Assembly: GCA_006384855.1 (NCBI GenBank)
Contig: VCJN01000008.1
Location: 18,478 to 82,477, forward strand
DNA length: 64,000 nt
Direction of reading: 5' to 3'
From: Tetraselmis striata
Lineage: Eukaryota; Chlorophyta; Chlorodendrophyceae; Chlorodendrales; Chlorodendraceae
Shown here one piece after another: positions 9,558 to 18,657 of this stretch. A program made the position numbers and the translations under genes. Position 1 is the first letter of the stretch; each line of letters starts with the position of its first letter. The notes beneath the pieces are model-generated. The model ran no database searches, had not been told where the DNA came from, and worked only from the letters and a program-made list of their open reading frames with translations.

Positions 9558-12553
9558 CTACGGCGGGATGGAGGCGGTTGCGGCAGGAGCAGGAGCCGCA
9601 GCCTCAGCAACAAGCCGCAGCTCCTTCGCTCTCGCATGGATGCTGGCGTAGTCCTCGTCACTGTACAAATGGTTTGGCAACACAGCGCCACCCCCAAAGT
9701 GGGCCACATACTGCGCCGCCAACTCGTGGTTGCGTTTCTCCGCAGCATCACTGCGGGGGGTGATGTGTGGGTACAGTGCCTCGTTGTAGGCTACCAGGAA
9801 CGGCGTGTACTGGGTAGGGTCGTCCGCACGGCCGCAGCCAGGCAATCCCAGAAGGTGCCCCTGCCCGTACAAGCGGACATTGCCACGCCCCTGACACTTG
9901 AGACATGGTTTACCGCCGGGCTTATCAACTGGGGCGCCCGCGGGCCCGCGGTGCGTCGTGTCCGACCCAAACATGTACCCATGGTATTGTTCCATGTAGG
10001 GCTTGTTCTCCTCGGGGACACCCATGCCACGCTCCAAGTCCTCCAGGGGCTGCATCAAGTTCTTGTGGCTCGTGATGAAGTTGGCAGCTCCCGGATCTGT
10101 CTCCGCCAGCGTCCTCTCCGTGAGGCGGTGATTCTCGTGGCCCTTTTCATGTCAACACATGGATGGCTCTCAGTCCCCGCCCCCGCCCCCGCTCCCGCCA
10201 CCGGCGTGGGGGGGGGGGGGGGGGGGGGCGCACCCGGTACCGAATGTGCTTCACGGCATCTGTGACGCTCACTTCTGGCCCGCGGTACACCTCAGTGGGG
10301 CGGCAGTGGCGCGTGCATGCAAGGATGGCCTGCAGATTTGGAGCCTGCCCATCAATGTGGGTGATCTGAGCGGGGGCATTCGCCGGGGTGAACAGCAACG
10401 CGATCACCGGCCACGACCAAAACCCTGGTGCTAGCTCGCCGGCCTTCTCGGCACCAGCCACGAAAGCGCGCCGCAATTCCAGCAAGGCGGCAAACAAGGC
10501 CTTCCTGCAAGGCACACGCTCAGAATAAGCGACGCACGGGTCAGGGGTTGAAGGGAGCGGGGGGGGGGGGGGGGGGGGGCACCTCTTCATATGATTCGGC
10601 CTTTTGCCGACCAAGGTCTCTGGCGCACTCCTTGCCCAATGCCACAGCTTCCACGGGTCGACTTTGCCCTCCTTTTCACCGACGTACGGCATCACCTGCG
10701 TGTGCTCCGCAATGTCCAACATGTCTTCCGGGGGCAGGATGACCTGTCGGTGTCAGGGGCACACACACGTCAAGCCAAGGCGGGCATCGGCAGCAGCAAG
10801 GCATCATGTTTATAGAGGGGGGGGGGGGGGGGGGTTGCACCTGGATGCGCCCGCCCTGAATGCCAAAGCCCATTTCGTCCCATTGCTTGCTTGGCATGCC
10901 GACCAGACACTCCATCGCCATCTCCAGCAAGGTCTTCTGGGCGTCACTCAGGTCCAACTTAAACGGCGTGGGCTGGCCCGATTGCAACTGCTTGTTGCCG
11001 ATGAAACGCGCCCGCAGGGCTTGGCTGGGAGATATCAGCTCCATTGGGGTGCCGCATTCATGCACGGCGGGTGGCACGCTCGAAGAACCTCCCGCTCCTT
11101 TCAGCCTCTTTGTAGACTTGCGCCACTGAACAGCTTCAACCGCCACGCACCGTTTGCACTTTGAGGTACGCCGATTGTTGGCGGTATTGAACGCGGCCGC
11201 TGCAAAGAACACACCATCTGGAGCATGGAGGATGCCCGTGCATCCCTTCATGCGAACCTCCCGTACCGGCCTCACCGCCCGCTCCGGTGCTTTCCCCGCG
11301 GCCGCCTCCTGCTGGACGAGGCCTGACGGATCCTGGTTCTGGACTGTTTCCACTAGCGCCACTGTCGCCCCCATGGAGACAGACTCCCAGCCTCGCACCT
11401 GCGGGTTGCATGGCCCACGCACGCGCTCACCCCCCACTGTGTGTCAGCGCTGCATGCTACTTGCCGAGTGCTGCATGCCAACAGCGGGGGGGCGGACCTG
11501 GGCAATGCGCCTTGCAGCCCATGGCGTGAACGGTCGCATGCCATCCTCGGGCTTGCCCACCCGCGCACACAAGTCCATGGGGACGATGTCCGTGTCAGTA
11601 GGAGCACGGATGACGCCGTCCTGGGCACTCCGTTGCTGCACAACGTTGTTGCGAAAGCTTTCCAGGGCTTTCGTGCTGAATTCTCTGCACCTCCCCGCGC
11701 TCACCAGTGTAGCGCGACGCTCGTCCTCGGGCTTCAGCTTCAGCAAGCAGTAGATGAAGAACAGCACCCGCCACCCGCAGGTCCATATGTCATCCTGTAC
11801 CTGCTCCTCCGCCACGGGGATAGTGCGAGCCTCCGCCTCCGCTACTCTCAGGAGGTGTGTCACGTTCTCCCAGCACAAGCCGGCAGCTGCAGGCACCCCC
11901 GGATCAGGCGACTTCATCATCCGGGTCACGAACTCACGGAACATGGACAGGATCATCGTGTGCTGCAAGTTGGGTGCTTTACTAATCGAATCGAAGACTA
12001 GGGGCTCGGTTCCCGCAGCGTCCACCACCAAGGCAGTGAGGTGGACGGAGACACAGACCGGAATCACGAAGGTGCGCACGTCCGATAAGGGCTGGGCCGC
12101 CGGGAGAGGGTTCTGGAAGCAACGGGCCCGCCGGAAGGCTGCCTGCTGTGCTCGCACGTCCATCTCCCACTGCCCAATGCTATCGCCCTCTCCCAACAAC
12201 TTCCTGCGCAGATAGGCCTCGTTCCTAGACACCATGCTCAGAACCACGACGTTTGTACTCCCTTGCGCTCCGCCGCGTCCTTCGCTGAACCCAACCAGGT
12301 CTCGTGCGATGTGCGACAACAAACCCACCTCTAGCAACCCGGGAGCGTTCAGTTCCGGGTATGGCGTCGGGACCACATTAGGGAACTTTCTCAGCAAGGC
12401 ATCCGCGGCGTCTTCTCCGAGAAGTCTCCACAGCTCCAGGCGTACGGGGTCATAGGTACCACCATTTTGTAGCCACCGCTCGAGGTAGGCTTGCAACCTC
12501 GTCGTCGCATCTTCCTCAGCGAGGAGCTCGGGGAAATTAACACTGTTTGACAT
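9558..12553 (-). CDS. Ulp1-type cysteine protease fused to a putative 2OG-Fe(II) oxygenase (transposon gene)
   Basis: Five exons on the minus strand fit one open frame of 876 codons: 12553-11498, 11398-10841, 10743-10583, 10504-10234, 10142-9558. All junctions are GT-AG and keep phase. Residues 1-350 hold a C48/Ulp1 (SUMO-protease) pattern: His171 in SVHLTALVVD, Asp188 in VFDS, and Gln253/Cys259 in QDDIWTCG with the family's exact Q-x5-C spacing. Residues about 590-780 resemble a double-stranded beta-helix oxygenase: QITHIDGQ gives H641-x-D643, and MFGSDTTHRGPAG gives a distal H746. A CLKCQGRG motif follows. The first domain is a solid assignment; the second is inference from motifs. Ulp proteases are known cargo of plant CACTA and Mutator-like elements. 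The start at 12553 lies just after a C run in sense. Confidence 0.7.
10208..10228 (-). repeat. C run (sense strand) inside an intron, 5 nt from the donor
   Basis: It is read as G on the plus strand. The donor is at 10233 on the minus strand (CCGG|GTGCGC then C). Equivalent runs lie at 10559-10579 (donor 10582) and 10817-10834 (donor 10840) in the next two introns of the same gene. Confidence 0.85.
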
Positions 12554-13009
12554 GGCGGCAGGTTTATTGGGGGGGGGGGGGGGGGGGGTCTTGGGTGCCC
12601 ACGCACGGGGATTTGCGGCGCTGGGTGGAGCGGCGGACACTCACCCGTTCCGCCCCTACATGTCGTGCACACCGCTGCTGCACACCGCTGCTGCACACCG
12701 CTGCTGCACACCGGTGCGCATATTCATCGCGCACATATACACGCGCGCCCTACCGCATATATTATCCCGGATTCACTCGGTGAAACCACGTATTCATAAC
12801 GCCGTGCTGCTTCAACAATATACACTGCGAAATTACCCCGACACAATGCCGCATACCCTTCACAATACATGCATACCAATAGTAGTGGCGCGCTGCTCCT
12901 CGCCTCCGCTGTGTCGTTGACTGCCCCGGAAGGCGGTCGTCCACTGGGTGTTAGTTTCTCCACCCCCCCCCCCCCCCCCCCCCCCCCCGCTTTCACCGCT
13001 CACAGCGCC
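12554..13009. other. Divergent promoter region between two CACTA genes
   Basis: The protease/oxygenase gene (-) starts at 12553 and the basic-protein gene (+) at 13010, so this 456-bp stretch should drive both. It has a G run at 12569-12587 and a C run at 12963-12988. Each is therefore C-rich in the sense of its nearest gene and sits just 5' of the ATG. A 12-bp repeat (GCTGCTGCACACC type, four copies) lies at 12663-12715. Confidence 0.55.
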
Positions 13010-14145
13010 ATGGCAGACCTCGTCTCCCGGGCAAAAGCCATCGTTATCACAAAGAAAACCCGTGCAGAGGTGCCCTTATGCCTGGTGTTCGCGGCGCAGT
13101 CCGTGGAGACAATGGTTGCCCACGCGGCAAAGTCGCAACCAGCAGATCTGCGGGTCTACCCCTCAGAAGACGACGCCAGGAAGGGTTCCTGGGGCGCACC
13201 TCTGCAGGAGTTTGCAGCCCGGCTTAGGAACCAATCCGGCGGGGGGCCGCTGCGACAACAACTCGAGGCCGCGCAGTATACGCTGCCAGAGGGGGTGCTG
13301 GCCTTCTATGTCACGCCCGCAGATCGCACCGGCATCACGGACCCCTCCAGCGCTGCTGGGGCTGCCTCGTCCTCCTCGACAAGGTCGCGCGCCAGCACCG
13401 ACACCATCACTGTCATGCGTGCAGAGATTCAGGCCGTATGGCCACGAGATGATGACGACGTGTACTTGCCGGTGCAAGGTGCGTTGGGCGAGGTTGTTGC
13501 CCCTGACTGGGCGGCGGGCCTTGTTGTCTCGCGTGTCCGCGCCGCCGGCATCGAGGAGGACGAGAAAGACATGAGGAAACGCGTGAGAAGGTGGGCACGC
13601 AACAAAACACTCCACCCACCACATAAGCACGCACCTACTCGTGGCTAACTTGTGCCGCGCGCAGGTTCGTCCGGGAGCGCCGTAAGGCCCACCTAAACGC
13701 CAAGGCTTCCACAGTGCCAGCGGCGCAACTCGTGGTGGCCGAGGAGGCCGCGTCCTCAGCCGCATGGAGGCGAAACTATTGTGGCTTGCTGTGGGCGTCC
13801 GGGCACAGGGGGCGTCCCGACGCCAAGGCAAAGAAGCTCATGGCGGCGTCGTCGACGGCACAGCCTCCCGTGGTGGTGAAGACACTGACGGCCGCCGTTC
13901 TCCCTCCGGACGCGCCGCTGCCCCGCCCACCCCTAACTGAGAAGGAGCTGTGCTGGATGAACGCCGCCGACAAGAAGCAGTCGGACGCCGACAAGAAGCG
14001 GAAGAGGCCAGTGGAGAAGCGCCCAGGTAAGAAACTGACGGTCGCGGAGTCGGAGGCGGAGTCGGAGGCGGAGGCGGAGGCGGAGGCAGCGAGGTCGTCG
14101 AAGCGGCGGGTCCCCCGGGCACGCAAGAACAAGAACAAGCAGTAG
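13010..14145 (+). CDS. Basic CACTA accessory protein, unknown family
   Basis: Two exons (13010-13590 and 13665-14145) join in phase to give 353 residues. The start ATG at 13010 has a good context (GCGCCATGGC). The N-terminal half is a folded-looking Ala-rich domain with acidic patches. A run of charged residues (DEKDMRKRVRRF) spans the splice junction. The C-terminus is strongly Lys/Arg-rich with (SEAE) repeats and ends in a KKRRVPRARKNKNK-like tail, which would serve as a nuclear-localisation or DNA-binding segment. By position it may play the TnpA role, binding subterminal repeats in CACTA elements, but I recognise no family. Confidence 0.65.
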
Positions 14146-14777
14146 CTTCCCCCCCCCCCCTCCCCTCACCCCCCCCCCCCCTCCCCTCACCCCCCCCCCC
14201 CCCCCCGGGCCACATTCCCCGATGGCAGCTGTCGCGAATATTGCAATTCAAACATTCTTCGACAAACCGCTGCCTGCCCCCGCCCTCCCCCTCGCGAATA
14301 TTTATGTAACGTGAGCACTCTTTGGCAAAACATGGCAGCCAAACCACCCATCTGATGACCTTTGATCGGACGGCTGGCATGCCCGTTCAGCAGTACTAGA
14401 TAGCTATAACGTACACAAAATTCCCCAGTGTTACCAAATACGTACGGCTGCAATTTGCGCTCCCATGTACTAATAGTCGTAGTTATCCACATGACGACTC
14501 GTCATCGCGCCCGGGTTCGTACTAGATACCCGGTACCGGCTTAATAAATATATCGCGTACTACCCGGTACTACACGGACAACCTTGTACCTTATACGTCA
14601 GTGCCATGTAACAATTCACCGGGCTAGTACGACTACCAGAATGATGACAAAAAGGATTTATCGCCCGCCGGCAATAACGCCGGATGTACTCGCACGTAAC
14701 TGGATGGACGTGCCGCCACCAGCAGCAGCCTTCACGGATAAATAATAGTCGCTAGTAGTAGTGCTTCGTCACCCGTA
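14146..14777. other. CACTA right subterminal region
   Basis: Three C runs separated by TCCCCTCA-like spacers (14150-14206) follow the stop codon. The rest is AT-richer with repeated CTAGTA/TACTAG and CCGGTA motifs up to the right inverted repeat. No gene is visible. Confidence 0.55.
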
Positions 14778-14800
14778 TGTCACATCCGAATCTCACAGTG
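14778..14800 (-). repeat. Right terminal inverted repeat of CACTA copy 1
   Basis: Reading leftward from 14800 gives CACTGTGAGATTC followed by one mismatch to the left end. TGG follows at 14801-14803, duplicating 2719-2721. Confidence 0.92.
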
Positions 14801-14803
14801 TGG

Positions 14804-16126
14804 TGAGGCTGCCTCTGCTGCCCAGCAATCGCGTCCTATCGGTGCTGCTACGAGTACTGCAAATACCGTTACTACATGCGTTTATGTAGCTCTCAAGATA
14901 CCGTCGCCCCGCGGATTAGTGGCACCCCCTCCGTCAGTGGTATCTCCTTCCCCGCTAGAACCTCGGCCGGGCGGTACTACAACTCCATCCTTGGGTACGG
15001 GTACGGGTGTTGCCTCCGATGATCAACCCACGGCGACCATGTTTGTCCAACGCCACCTCAGCCGTGCGATTCGCTTGCATGACTTCGTGGCCCTCGCTCT
15101 TGGCTTCCGGCGTATGGGTGCCGCGGCCTCGCGACTTGATACCATGTGCTTGTACAACGCGTGCGGGCCGGGCTCCCTATCGCTTTTATTCCAGTCGGAT
15201 CACGAGTCATCCCGCAAGGTTCCCCATGTTGCTTATTCGGCCGCCGCTGCGCGGGTGTTGGGCCTTCGCCCGCGCAGGGGTTCCGCGCTTGTCGGACTCA
15301 TGCCATGGCCCACCTGTGGTATTGACCCCTTATGGCCTCGCTCGACTGATGGCTCGAACTGGAATGCCACGGATTTCGTCGTGGATCATCTGCCCATCTG
15401 CCCCGTTGCGAACTACAAGCACCGCATGCATATCGCTTTGGAAAATCTGTGGGCTTCCGTGACGATCGACGCGGGGGCGGTGCTCGATCGGGACTGCTCG
15501 GGAGTAGGCGACTTGACCCTTGAGACGAGTGGGCTGCGCCCAGCGGACCGCCCACGACCGTCAGATTTGACGCTATCGGAGGGGGGGGGGGCGCGTGCGA
15601 TTACATGATCGTTTTTGCGTGCGTGTCCTCCACGACCCCGTCCCACTTACTTGGGGCAACGACCTTAGCAGGTGCACCCCGGGGATCGCGTCGACCGAGG
15701 CGGAGCGCAACAAGCTAGCGGCGGACCAGGTAGGCGTCTTCCGCCACGGTGCACGGTGTTCACCAGTACTACCTTTTCGTGGTTGAAGACCGCGGCTGCC
15801 TCGGAAAATCCGCTTTAACGGCGGTCTACATCTTTGCGGTGTTACTTGCTGTGCGCAACTTCCCCGGCGATCCTTTCGCCCCGACTTCATGCTTTCTTTG
15901 TGGTCAGTCCGTCCAGGCTCTTCGAAACTTCGTTGCCAGCCAGCCCATGAGTTGCGCCATCCCCTGTCGCGCACGCGGCGGGGGCTTTGTTGCAGCGAGT
16001 CAGCTTGCGTGCATGGTACCTTGGGCGGCATTCTCTCCTGGAGTGCAGACGGCCAAGTTTGATGCGTTTGCCCGTGCTCATTCCGCACCCTCTTGTGATG
16101 CGGCTTCCACCGCGCAATTGCTTTAG
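14804..16126 (+). pseudogene. LINE C-terminal restriction-like endonuclease part (broken)
   Basis: The first frame (to 15608) contains HLPICPVANYKHRMHIALEN and then a RPSDLTL motif. The frame at 15595-15786 contains a DPVPL stretch and an AEERNK-like AE-R-K element, followed by a SPVLPF block. The frame at 15749-16126 continues with a hydrophobic tail. This succession (His/Cys region, RPxDL, D-V block, AE..K, F.P) is the usual layout of the restriction-like endonuclease at the C-terminus of site-selective LINEs in algae. Two frame changes and a G run at 15581-15590 show decay. The alternative, an unrelated host gene, is unlikely because the frame continues directly from the RT half across the CACTA insertion site. 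Confidence 0.6.
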
Positions 16127-18657
16127 TGGACATTTTCTATTGCCTATTCGGGTGGTTTCCTGGTCGCCTTTTGCAGCTAACTCATGCATGTACATGTATT
16201 TCGAAACATTGACCCGTGTGTACAAATAATACAGCACGGATCGTAGCGGTAGCGATACATGGTAGCCGCTAGCATTATCGCACTGTGCCCATATTAAGGA
16301 CAATTCTCCTTTTTCCTCACCGAGTATTGGCATGATGCCCCTTCTGAATACACTATGCGGGTATGGAACCCCAATATCTGGGGCAGCCTGCACAATTCGC
16401 ACTATCTGATGTAGACACCGGACGGCTGATTAGTCGCTAGCAGCCGGTCCAAGGTGGAATAGTTGGGCATCGAGAAAATAAAAATATCGACTCCCAGCGT
16501 TTCGCCACACCCGTACTGTATTGTACTAGTAAACTATTGATATCACGCACCTCTGTCCACCGGGTGACCGACCCCACCTCATCGGATACCACGCACGATC
16601 GCGGGCTCAGCTAGCACCCCTGATACCCTCTAAGCACGAGGCAATAAGATCGCCGCGACTGTTTTCGGCCTCCCTTGTATGTGCGGCGGCGAAATTAGCG
16701 TCGCGACGCGTCTACTCGGTGGGTGTTCGGGAGAGGGTCCGAGATCGCTCCGGGTACACGCGCGATCAACACTGCACTAAATACTGTTCGGGGTGATACC
16801 GCGCCTGGTAGCTGACATTCCACAGCCGCACAGACGGCGGCATCACGTAACAGCGGCCCCTAAGCAAGCCGCACAAGTTGACAAGATTTCCAGCTTCCTA
16901 CTATCGTTTGCCAGCATGCTTTTACTACGGCAAGTTTGTGCAATCGGTCGCAACGGTGGGGGGGGGGCGGGGGGGGTGGGGGGGGGGGGGGGATGTTCGG
17001 CCACCGGCAATGTCCCTCTTCCCACCGGTCATCGGCAGCTTCCAAGACGCCCACCATAGGTTAACCAAGCGCTTAAATTCCCCAGGGGACGGCCCCCATG
17101 GTTTGCAAATCTTCTAGGACGGGTTGTTGGCCATAGTCAAGCCGTCTATGGGAACCCCTGCGGCTAGACGCGCTAATGATGCAGCACTTCGGGCGCATGT
17201 GCGACCTACCCCTGCATCGGCACGACCAGCACGCTCGCGCGCATAGGATATTCGACAACACCTGCCAGCTCACCCTAGCAAGCCCTATAGAGCTGGGCTG
17301 CATGCTGCGCGAGACAGCTTAGCAAATGGCTAACTTTTCCCGAAATTCTGCCAGGAAAGGTAGGAAATATGGCCCAATAACGCTGGTAGTGTGGCGAATG
17401 GGTGGCAAACTGACAATGCGCTCCCAGTACATGCTCACACGCGCGTGATGCCATCGACCGTTTGATGCTGCTCTGCAGAGTCGATATTATACGTACCAGT
17501 GGTCGCTAGTCGCGAAAATTGCCTGCTTGAGCAGCCCTCGCGTTGGGCAGCCCTCGGGAGGCCCAAAGCACGGCTGCTTGCCACTCCTTTCGCCACAAGT
17601 TCCGCGACGCATATTGACTTTCATTCTTGTGGCATCAGTCGCACACCCGTTCCTAGGGCAAGGTATGAGATATGCACGGGGCGGTGAGGCTGGGGCTTGT
17701 CTATAACGCTTGTCAATACCGCGCATTTCTCCCCGTCTGTATTGGGTTTAATAGGTTTCACGAAGCCTGACGCACGTGAAGCGAGCGACCAGTTGTCGTG
17801 TGGCTTCCGGCTGTGACGAAGACGAGCAGCGCGATACCGGCCTGCCACCAACTCGTGCTCAGTAGCGATTGACTGCGATAGTTAGCGCGACTGGTAGAGT
17901 GGTAGCGCTGTCCCGACCTGTTCGTCGCTGTTGCTCCGTCGTCGTTGTCCTCTCCGGCTGGCTGGAATGAGGCCGGACTGATGACGGAAATACCTGGGCT
18001 GGGCGGCCGAGATAGACAGCGGGATGAGCAGCGCGACTGTCAGCAACTCCGGCAGCAGTTCTTCCCGCGACCTCCCTACTATCTAGTGGCTCTTGTATCC
18101 CGTCGTGCCCGTTGAACGGCAGTACCGGTACCTGCACCCGTAGCCACTGTCGTTGCCCCGCACGACCAAGTGACCTACGCGCCCATCCGTGCTAGAGGTG
18201 CGGTTGTCCGCCGTTTCTTCCTTGCCGCCACACGGCCACAAACACGGAGCGTAGCTACCTCGTAGCCCGGCTACCATTGATACGTTCAGCCTGTCGGCGT
18301 ACGAGTAGGAGTAGCCGTTCGGGAACAGTGACGTGGAACGCCATTGCATGTAGGTATTTCCGGGTACTGGCAGCAACCTGTCACTTATCCTACCGGCGAA
18401 TCGCATTTTGCACGCAGACTCAACTTTTCTAGTTCTCTCACAGGGCGTACTCTCCGTCCGCTTGTAGGTATCGCGTTTTTAATTGCGCGTACTGAAACGC
18501 GCGCCAGCGCTTCCACGCGGCTGTCTACTTCGCAGCATAGGGACGGGCATTTTTGAGAGGGAAGCAGGCTGCTGCGACAAAGCGGCAGACGGCTTTGGTT
18601 GGGGGTCTGGCACTGGCTGTGGAGTTAGCCCCCTCCCTCCCCTCGATACCCAGCAGC
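16127..18657. other. Intergenic stretch, no gene recognised
   Basis: There are only short frames with no motif. A mixed G-rich block lies at 16961-16993 (GGGGGGGCGGGGGG type). The upstream region and any promoter of the deaminase gene lie in its right part, but I see no clear TATA box. Confidence 0.5.

Larger units (their letters stand above)
2722..14800 (+). mobile_element. Complete CACTA-type (EnSpm) DNA transposon, 12,079 bp
   Basis: The left end begins CACTGTGAGATTCAGATGTG, and the right end (14778-14800) is its inverted complement with one mismatch. The 3-bp direct repeat TGG flanks both sides (2719-2721 and 14801-14803). The CACT(G) terminus and 3-bp duplication are diagnostic of the CACTA superfamily. 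The interior has three genes: a Tnp2-like transposase (+), a Ulp1-protease/oxygenase gene (-) and a small basic protein (+), plus the tail of a fourth (-). Part of a second copy occurs at 57250 onward. The perfect target duplication and well-kept introns suggest a fairly recent insertion, but the transposase has frame changes. Confidence 0.92.
774..16126 (+). mobile_element. Decayed LINE with restriction-like endonuclease, split by a CACTA insertion
   Basis: The left part (774-2721) and right part (14804-16126) are two halves of one non-LTR retrotransposon relic. The left part carries reverse-transcriptase motifs in several frames. The right part carries a nuclease-like C-terminus. The 12-kb CACTA transposon at 2722-14800 lies between them. 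Removing it with one TGG duplicate joins the two sides in the same reading frame through a Ser/Thr/Gly/Ala-rich linker (codons at 2717-2721 continue at 14804). The frame breaks elsewhere in both halves predate or are independent of that insertion. The element's own 5' and 3' ends were not located, so the outer limits are those of recognisable coding sequence. Confidence 0.75.

Noticed and set aside
13838..14380. Minus-strand frames rich in Gly/Arg or Ser/Pro opposite the basic-protein gene
   Set aside because: They are shadows of the plus-strand gene and of the C runs at 14150-14206.
17882..17910. GGTAGAGTGGTAGCGC, like a tRNA D-arm/A-box
   Set aside because: No acceptor stem, anticodon arm or T-arm could be folded around it.
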